From assembly GCF_945859705.1 (NCBI RefSeq), contig NC_079136.1:121523028-121587027 (forward strand): DNA of 64,000 nucleotides, read 5' to 3'. Source of the stretch: Episyrphus balteatus. Its lineage: Eukaryota; Arthropoda; Insecta; Diptera; Syrphidae. The notes beneath the pieces are model-generated. The model made no database searches. It was not told where the DNA came from and saw only the letters and a list, made by a program, of their open reading frames with translations. The position numbers and the translations under genes were made by a program. Below, piece after piece: positions 25,760-34,700 of the stretch. How positions within the stretch are numbered: position 1 is the first letter of the stretch; each line of letters begins with the position of its first letter.

Positions 25760-28700
25760 ATTGCCGGACCCACTTTTTTGGCATTCTCCATCATCGTAAT
25801 GTCATGTAAAATTGTTATCTCGAGTTCGATTTTTTTTACGAATCCTAAACTTGCCCTATAGTACCTATGTATATCGCAAGTAAAAAAGTTGTATAACAGA
25901 GTTGTAGAGAATTTTAAGGTAAATAATCTTATCTCAGAAGGTTTTTTTCATAATTTTGATAAAAAGTGCTCAAAACTTTAAAATTGTCATTTTTTCGTTT
26001 TTTTTACTTTTTTGGCTTGTAACTTTTTTAATATTCAGAATATCGAAAAAATGTTCTTAACATAAAAGACACGAAATTTTTCCTACGTTTCTTGCATACA
26101 CAACTTTTATGTAGGATAAATAGCAATCGAGATATTCAACAAAAACTAAAATCCAAGATGGCGGCCGAAAGGTGAATTTCGCGGGTGCGAAAAATCGGGG
26201 TAATGATATTCAGCCAATACTCTATCTATGAGCAAAAAAAAATTGGGGATGGTACAAGCTGCTGGGTCAAATTATAAATGCACTGGACTACACTCCAATT
26301 TTCAACAGTGAGGTAGCACGTTGGTAGAGCATTCGCGATGTAACCCAAGAGTTGTAATTTCGATCCCCAGCGGCTGTCCATTTTTTCTTTTTTTTTTTAA
26401 TAAATTGATGCTTTTTTTTTTAAGTTGAAACAACTTTGATTTAAAAATGTTTTATAACGGTAAACCACTTTAAACTAACGATTTTCTTTACTTTGATTTC
26501 AAAGTTTTCGTCTTCAACGCAAAGTCATTCCGAAAAATAGTTGAATCAACGTGGTTTTCGTTGATTTTAAGTTGTTTTTTCCCTCAGTGTACCTAATTCA
26601 TATGAAATAATGCTTTGGATCTTACACTTTCAAACAACATCTACATCGATTCCTTAACCTGTTTTAGAACCCATCTTAACATAGTGCAAATGTAAAAAAA
26701 GAGCTTTTGATAATGTAAGAAACAATATAAAATTATGTGATATTGTTCTTAACTTCATTATCAACTTAGAAGTTCGATCTAACTTCTTAACTATGGCAGA
26801 ATTTATTCTCTTAGTTTTGAAGGGTCCAAGGGTAAAACGGGACATATCCACTTTTTGGTTGTTGGTGTGACCCATTGGTTATATTAAATGTACTGACTCT
26901 TTTTATTTTTATAGTTTTTCCTACTGCTTAAAAAATGTGATCACAATATTTGCGAAAAAGAGAAATGGGCTATTGGAGCAGTGAAAAGCAAAGAAATTTA
27001 AGTACCTTTCAATAAGCTTATTGAACGGCTTCTAAAATACTCTGAAGAATCTTTGCAGTTTTTGGTACCTACTGAGTCAATTAGGAAAAATTTTCAAATG
27101 GTTACAAAACTACTAAGCTGTAAGCTGATTAAGAACATCTTTGAAAACTTGGTAATATCAGCCATGGGACACCGACCGACCTTTTGAAAGTTCTATGCGA
27201 AAAAAAAACAATATTTTAAAATTTGACCTTGAATAACTTGTTACGCAGTTAAATGCAGTTTTTACGTTCTTTTATTGTTGGGCTACCTATTTTTTAATTA
27301 TTATGAAAAGTAACGAAAAACCATTAATTGCAAAGAAATTTGCAATTATCCCACCCGTGACAAAAGTGCTCCAACCCGTGACAGATAATCATTTTTGTAA
27401 TTTTTGTTGTGTAGAAAACTGTAGGAATGTAATTAAAATTTAAAAAATCTCTTTTTTTTTAATGTCACACCCGTGACATTAAAAAAGACTCTGTCTATAT
27501 TCAAAACTAATTAATTCGGGATATTTTCTTTTAATAGTTTAATAACGAAGAAAAAAATAACAAAAATAATAAAAATTATTTAAATTATTTCTATTTTAAG
27601 TGGAGCGATTGAATATAATTCAATTTTAAAGTTCAAGTGACCTCAACTCCAAATTTATAAAGCGTTTCGCCCAGGTACGACAGTGGGCTCATCAGTTAGA
27701 TCTGTCGTACCCTTACTAAGACGCCTTATTTTGGTCGATGTTTACCGACTCTATATAAAACTCACAGCATGAATATACTGTGAATTCTAATATTCAAAGG
27801 GAATTTGTTTAAATTCAGACCTTAGAAAAATGTATGCCCGTGGTCAGGCTGATATAATAACGAAGAAAAAAATAACAAAAATAATAAAAATTATTTAAAT
27901 TATTTCTATTTTAAGTGGAGCGATTGAATATAATTCAATTTTAAAGTTCAAGTGACCTCAACTCCAAATTTATAAAGCGTTTCGCCCAGGTACGACAGTG
28001 GGCTCATCAGTTAGATCTGTCGTACCCTTACTAAGACGCCTTATTTTGGTCGATGTTTACCGACTCTATATAAAACTCACAGCATGAATATACTGTGAAT
28101 TCTAATATTCAAAGGGAATTTGTTTAAATTCAGACCTTAGAAAAATGTATGCCCGTGGTCAGGCTGATATAATAACGAAGAAAAAAATAACAAAAATAAT
28201 AAAAATTATTTAAATTATTTCTATTTTAAGTGGAGCGATTGAATATAATTCAATTTTAAAGTTCAAGTGACCTCAAGGGTACGACAGATCTAACTGATGA
28301 GCCCACTGTCGTACCTGGGCGAAACGCTTTATAAATTTGGAGTTGAGGTCACTTGAACTTTAAAATTGAATTATATTCAATCGCTCCACTTAAAATAGAA
28401 ATAATTTAAATAATTTTTATTATTTTTGTTATTTTTTTCTTCGTTATTATATCAGCCTGACCACGGGCATACATTTTTCTAAGGTCTGAATTTAAACAAA
28501 TTCCCTTTGAATATTAGAATTCACAGTATATTCATGCTGTGAGTTTTATATAGAGTCGGTAAACATCGACCAAAATAAGGCGTCTTAGTAAGGGTACGAC
28601 AGATCTAACTGATGAGCCCACTGTCGTACCTGGGCGAAACGCTTTATAAATTTGGAGTTGAGGTCACTTGAACTTTAAAATTGAATTAATAGTTTAATTA

Positions 28701-31700
28701 ATAAATAAATTTCACTCTTAATATTGTGAAGGTCCATGTAAATTTTGTACAATTATGTGTGTAATTCGGAAGGGAAACAATTAATTCAATGTACAAGTGT
28801 CCCACTTGTGACAAAAAATGCCCCATATGCATGTTCAAAAATTTAAAGTGTCGAATGTAACCCCAAAACCATTGTCTCGCAATTTCAAAACTGCCTATAA
28901 AAATATTATCGGAAAACCCAAAGGCCTTTGAGTGAAAATTATAAAAAAAAACCCGAAATTCAAGTTATCTAAAATTAAAAAAAAAATACAAAAACTAACC
29001 AGCGGAATAAATTTCGAATAAATTAGACAAAAAAAATCGATTTCTGACATCCCTGTGTTTCATTATTCCTAAAATATTGTAGAAAACTTTCTATGAAAAT
29101 AAAAACATTGATTACCCTCCTTGTCTAAATTATTTTATTAACAACTTAAATCCCTTTTTTAAAATAACCACATAATTTATTTCTATAATACAAAATAAAG
29201 AAAAATGTTCACAAATATGTATGTATATTCAATAAATTTTTTTTTTAATTTTTTTTAATTTAGAAAATGCTGGCTTGAATCCTCCTTTGTTGGTGTCCGA
29301 CCTGTCGAATCCCCACAAACTCCAATTATTGAAAATTCAACATTTAGCAACGCATCAACAGCTGTATTAAATAATAGTTATCACAATAATACAACATCAG
29401 CAACATCATCAATTCACTCCAGTATTGGTATAAATAATGTGACAACAACTGATGGTTTAAGAATTAATGGAGTTGGTGGTGAGTCAGCGATACTTATATA
29501 AAAATATATAAATATAAATAAAAATACAATTAGAAAGTAGAATTTTTATTTAATATAAATAAATATACACATTATACATACATATATTATATTTTTGTTT
29601 ATACATAATCAAATATATTTATAAATTTAAAACAAATCAAATTTTATTATAAACATAAAACATAAATACAATTATTATGTTTAATTTTTTTTTTTTTTTT
29701 TAATTAATTAATCTCACACCATTCTCCCATATCGTTGTCACTTAAATAATTTTGTTCTTATTTTTTTATTTTTGTTTTATATCCTTTCATAATGTGCTTT
29801 GAAAAAGTTTTTTTTTTTATTTTAAAAAATCTTATAGTAAAATAGTTTTGTTATACATTTTTATTATTATTTATATATTAAAAAATATTGCATACTTTTT
29901 ATGGTATTCATAATTTTTTTTTTTTTTTTTTTTTTTGTTTTGTAAAATAGTTTTTAAGTTTTTGACAAAATAAAATATAATATACTCTCATCTTATACAA
30001 CAAACAAAAAAAAAATAAAAATATATAATATAAATATATAGGTACATAGTAGAAAAAAAATCAACCTCCATGTGCTTTAATTTGTAGAATTGCTTTAAAA
30101 TTTGTATTTTATTAAAAAAAAAACAAACAAAAAAATTGTAAAAAAAAAACAACATCTTTTTCTTTTCTAATATTATTAAATGTTTGTATGTGTTATTTTT
30201 CTTGTAGAAATTTAATTAATTCTTTTACACAATAATTTTGTTTTTCAGTGAATGTGGAATGCAATTTCGCACTTGTTGTGCTTTTTTTAATTATTTTGCG
30301 ATTATTGTTCTTTTTATAAAAAAACAATTTTTTTTTTGTACACAAAAATAAAATGTCAGGGTCATTTCTCGAAAAAGAAAAAATAAACAAAATTTTCAAG
30401 CTTATTAAACCATAACAATCTTAATTAAAAAAAAACGAAAATCATAGAAAAAAATATGTAATGAAAAATAAAATTCTTATTCCATAAAGTAACGAATTCT
30501 TGTAAATTTTTATTTAATTTTATTATTTTTTAACTTTTTTTTATTTTTTTTTTTTATTTATTTTGAAAAAAATAAAAGTTTTTCAAAGAACTCGTTCTTT
30601 CATCAAAATGATTTTCGTTTCCAATTTACTTCTACCATTTGAATCAATTAAATTTGGCTTAAAAATTCTATACAATTTACCATCCAATTAAACTAAATTT
30701 AATTAAAAAAAAAAAAAAAAAATTAAAGATGAATTTTCTAATTTGCGAGCGCGATGGTAAATTAGAGGAATTCGTCGAAAAAAAATTAAATTTCCAAAAC
30801 TCATTTGCATATAATTTTGTTTAAATATTAGAGGATTTTTGTTGTTTTGAAAAATAAAACAAAAATTCACCAAAGCTGCCTTATAAAATATTAAATTTCG
30901 AGAAGACATCCAAAGAGAAAATATAATCGACGAATAATAAAGCGTCCCTTGTTTTTATACCTTGAAAGGGAAATTGTTTCTTTTTTTTTGTTTTAAATCC
31001 ATGCAACAACACATACGATCATAAAATGAGAGGATAACTAAAATTTATAAATTAATTTAAAAAACAAAACTGTCAATTAAATATTTGTATTATTTAAATT
31101 TTTATTACAAAACAAAAATCTATTTATTAGTGTTACAATTTTATTATTAATTATAATAATGAAAAAAAAAACAAATGAACGAATGTTATTTAGCAACATA
31201 ATTTTTTTTTTTTAATAATTTTATTTGAAAAATAAATAAATGTAAATGTTTCAATTATGTATTCAAAATTGTTTAATTTCATTTTTTTTATCAATTCAAT
31301 TCAATTTCTGGTAATTTGTTTTCATTTTCAAAGAAATTTTGTTTTATTTTTTGCTTAAACCTTGAACGCAATTCGAGCTTTGTTTATTTTTGATTTTCTG
31401 CAATGCTTTCTATCGAACATAACTCCAAGATTATCTCGAATCAAATTTATTTGAGGGATATTTACGATTCGATGCATATGGTTAACAAATGGTCCCAAAA
31501 TTTAACGTCAAAACAAAAACAGTAGATAGGGTAGGTGGTGAAAGTTTTCAGAAAAATAATAAAAAATATCCTAGTCATATATTTTGTGAGTTATGGACTT
31601 TCAAAAAAAAAATCGAAAAAATGGTCACTCTGTGACGGTCTTTCATGTGCGTTGACTACAAATCTTAAGTTTTCTCAATTTTTACTTTACTACAGAACCT

Positions 31701-34700
31701 TGAATACTCCTGCTAACAAATGAAATACAAATTTTAACATAGCTGCATGAGTTTTGAAAAAAATATGACTTTTTTGCCCAACTAAGTACCTACTCAAAAA
31801 TTTTACATGACCCTTATTCAATGAACCATAGTGTAAAAAAAATGCATTGCGATATTTTGGCAAGTTACCTTAAAAGTTGGTGTGTTCAATTCTCTTTTCA
31901 AAATGCTATAACATTGTTGAATATATTTCATAAATAGCGGAAACAAAAATATTTTTCTTAAAAAATCCGAACTTTTTTATTCTGTAATTTTTCCATATTA
32001 GGTACCTATTTCATTTTTGTACCCTCTCAGAACTGAATTTGTATTTTTCGCAGTAGTAAAGTGCTGGTTTTTTTGAAAAATAAAAGAAGCGATTTGCTTC
32101 AAAAATACAATAATTTATCTCGTTTTGTTACGAACACTCAAAGAATTGATGGTTTTATAAAGGAAATGTAAGGGCCATTTCACTCAAAACCCATAACTTT
32201 CAACAAATCTTGTTTCGGGGCCTGCCATTAGATATTTTTCTTGATATCATTTAATTAATTTAATTAGCAAATGGTCAATAGCTAAATAGAAAGTCTTTTG
32301 AAAGTTTGTTTAACTTAAAACAACAATTCGCTTTCAAAATACAGAAGCGTTGTTGCCAGCTTAAATTTTCTTCTTCTTCTTGTCATCTTTTTATTTATTT
32401 TATTTATTTATCTTTTTTTTTCATTTAGTTTATTCACAATTTTTCAATACAAAACACTTCAATGCATGGCTTCGTTGAGTCAAAAACTATTCTTCAAAAC
32501 AACGAAAAATATATCAAACGGCTTCTATATAAAAAAAAAAGGAAACGCTTAGCTTTTTTTCAATATTTTATGCATAATAAAATTAAGCAACAAAAATAAA
32601 CAAAACAAAAACCACTTAAACTAATATCCAACACTATACCTAACTAATTTAATTAAATTGTAATTGCGTCTTCAGCACATGAAAAATAAAAAAATAATAA
32701 TTATTATTATTTATTATTTATTAATATTAACAAAAACGAATTGAAAAAAAGCAAAACAAAAAGTCTATTTATAGTCCAATTAAAAATGCAGGTAAGGTAT
32801 TTTCAACGTTTTAAAACACATTATATAGTTCAAAGGCAAAAACCCACCAAAATAAAAACCCCTACACCCTACAATAGCTTAAAAAAAAACACAAATATTT
32901 TTACAATAAAAATTTAAAAAAAAGTTTTCAAAAATACAGCTTTAGCAATAATATAATTTTAGGTACCTTTTCTTTACTTTTATTGTTTTTTTTTTTTCAT
33001 TTCAATGTTAAATGTAAAGTTAAAGTTTATTCCGTTTATTAAAATTGAATATTAACATTGTACATACAATTTATACATTCGTTTAGAAAGTTATGTGTTA
33101 TTTTACGTCAGTTTATAAGATTTGGTAATACTTTTCACTGGTTCTAAAAACTATCAATACTTTACGACCACTCATTAAGTAACTATTTATAGCTTCATTC
33201 CCCTCACATCGTCTCACATAATCTCGCGTCAAACTTAGAGCGTTTATGTTCATTGCGAACGCATATCTTTCAACCGAATCCTTTCGAGATTTTGGTTCCA
33301 AGTTACTATCTCCGAAAGTAAAAAAAATATATTTGGATGCATATAACTCAGCAACCAGACCTCGGAGAAACTTTTGATTTTCAGCTATTAATAGAGGTTC
33401 AAGAAGCCTTTCATTTGATGTATCACTCCATCGATTTGAAGGACTTTTTTGAAAATCCATTATTTTTCGAAAATCCGAAAAAAATAAATTTGTAATTTTT
33501 TTTACATAAATAGATAGGCCTGTTCATTGTGAACACGTATCTGTAAACCAAAACTTGTTTCGAGACTTTGATCCGAAAATATCTGCATCCGAAAGTAAGA
33601 AAAAAAAAATATTTCGATTGCAATAATTCAGCAACCAGACCTCGCAAAACTCGAAAAAACTTTTGATTTTTAGCTATGAATAGAGGCTATAAAGGCCTTT
33701 CTTTTGATGTATCACTCGATCGAAAATCCGAAAAAGAAAATTTGTATGTTTTACATAAAAGATAGGCCTGTTCATTGTGAACTCATATCTGTAAACCACA
33801 ACTTTTTTCGAAACCGTGATTCAAAAATATCTGCTTCCGAATTTAAGAAAACATTTTTTTTCAAAATTCTAACATTTACCTTGGTTCAGGCAAACTCCAG
33901 TATGTCTAGCCATGTAATTAGTTTACTTAAAAAAGTAGGTATATCCCATAAGAAATCTAGTGCGTAAAAAGATATAAATTATAAGATTTTAATCTGGCAG
34001 TTCCCTCCTCCAAAATGGCATTTCTTTTAAAAGTTCAAAAAATAAAAAGGAATAATACCGAAAGGATATACATGCTTAACTCATTTCACTCTAATGTGTA
34101 AGGCGCATTGTATATGTGGTTAACTTTACAATCGTACAAGTGAAAGCAAAAATTTTAAAAATTATGATATCTGAACAGTATTACCAGGTCTACATTTCCA
34201 TTTAACAAAAATATGTGTATTTTCTATTTCTGTATTTGAATTTATGTGTCGATCTATCTATATGTTTCATCACATTTGTCTATAAAAAAAACGTCACGAA
34301 AACAAAACAAACATTTAAACTAATCAAATTTTTTTTTGGAATTTTTTAAAAACTATTTTTATAATCGATTGTTGCTTATTTTTCTAATAAGAAAAACCTT
34401 ATATAAATAATATAATTATGCAATTGTTATATGCTTGAATACAAACAAATAACAAAAATCTATAATCTTCCAGTTCATATATAATCTATTTTCATTGCTT
34501 CAAGCTGCTCATACGTTCTCAGTGCTTCCATTTTTTTTTTCTAAATATAATCAAAAGTTAAAAAAAAAAACTAAAAAAAAAAAAACTTCAATGTTAAATA
34601 AAAAAAAAATTAATTTTTTGCTTTAGTCTGAGATCATTCTCATTCTATAAATTAAACGTAAAAAAAAAAACAAAAAAAAACCCATCCATTTGCATTTTGT

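Larger units (their letters stand above)
24077..26589. mobile_element. 2.5-kb foldback element with nested inverted repeats
   Basis: Outer ends CACTGAGGGAAAAAAC and GTTTTTTCCCTCAGTG are inverted, flanked by TA on both sides (24075-24076, 26590-26591), as for Tc1/mariner-type insertion. Inside, a second, longer inverted repeat pairs 24227-24645 with about 25870-26290 at high identity (shared TAGTCCAGTGCATTTAT, CCGCCATCTTGGATTTTAG, AAGAACATTTTTTCGATATT). The centre holds ACAG microsatellite (25725-25758). A tRNA-like segment lies between the inner and outer right ends. No transposase frame survives. Confidence 0.75.
27531..28698. mobile_element. Retrozyme-like insertion of 315-bp hammerhead-ribozyme units
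   Basis: Two complete 315-bp units (27541-27855, 27856-28170) and a 106-bp start of a third (28171-28276) run head to tail with no difference I can see. At 28276/28277 the sequence switches to the reverse complement and continues to 28685. That inverted arm (409 bp) exactly mirrors 27619-28027. The whole is bracketed by the 13-bp direct repeat TTAATAGTTTAAT (27531-27543 and 28686-28698), a target duplication. No protein is encoded. Each full unit holds a type III hammerhead ribozyme, on the minus strand in the direct units and on the plus strand in the inverted arm. In animals such units are known from satellites and from non-autonomous retrozymes linked to Penelope-like retroelements. Near-identity of copies implies a recent event (or an assembly artefact, to be excluded). 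Confidence 0.9.

Noticed and set aside
26303..26372. Functional tRNA gene
   Set aside because: Boxes A and B are approximate, and acceptor and anticodon stems do not pair.
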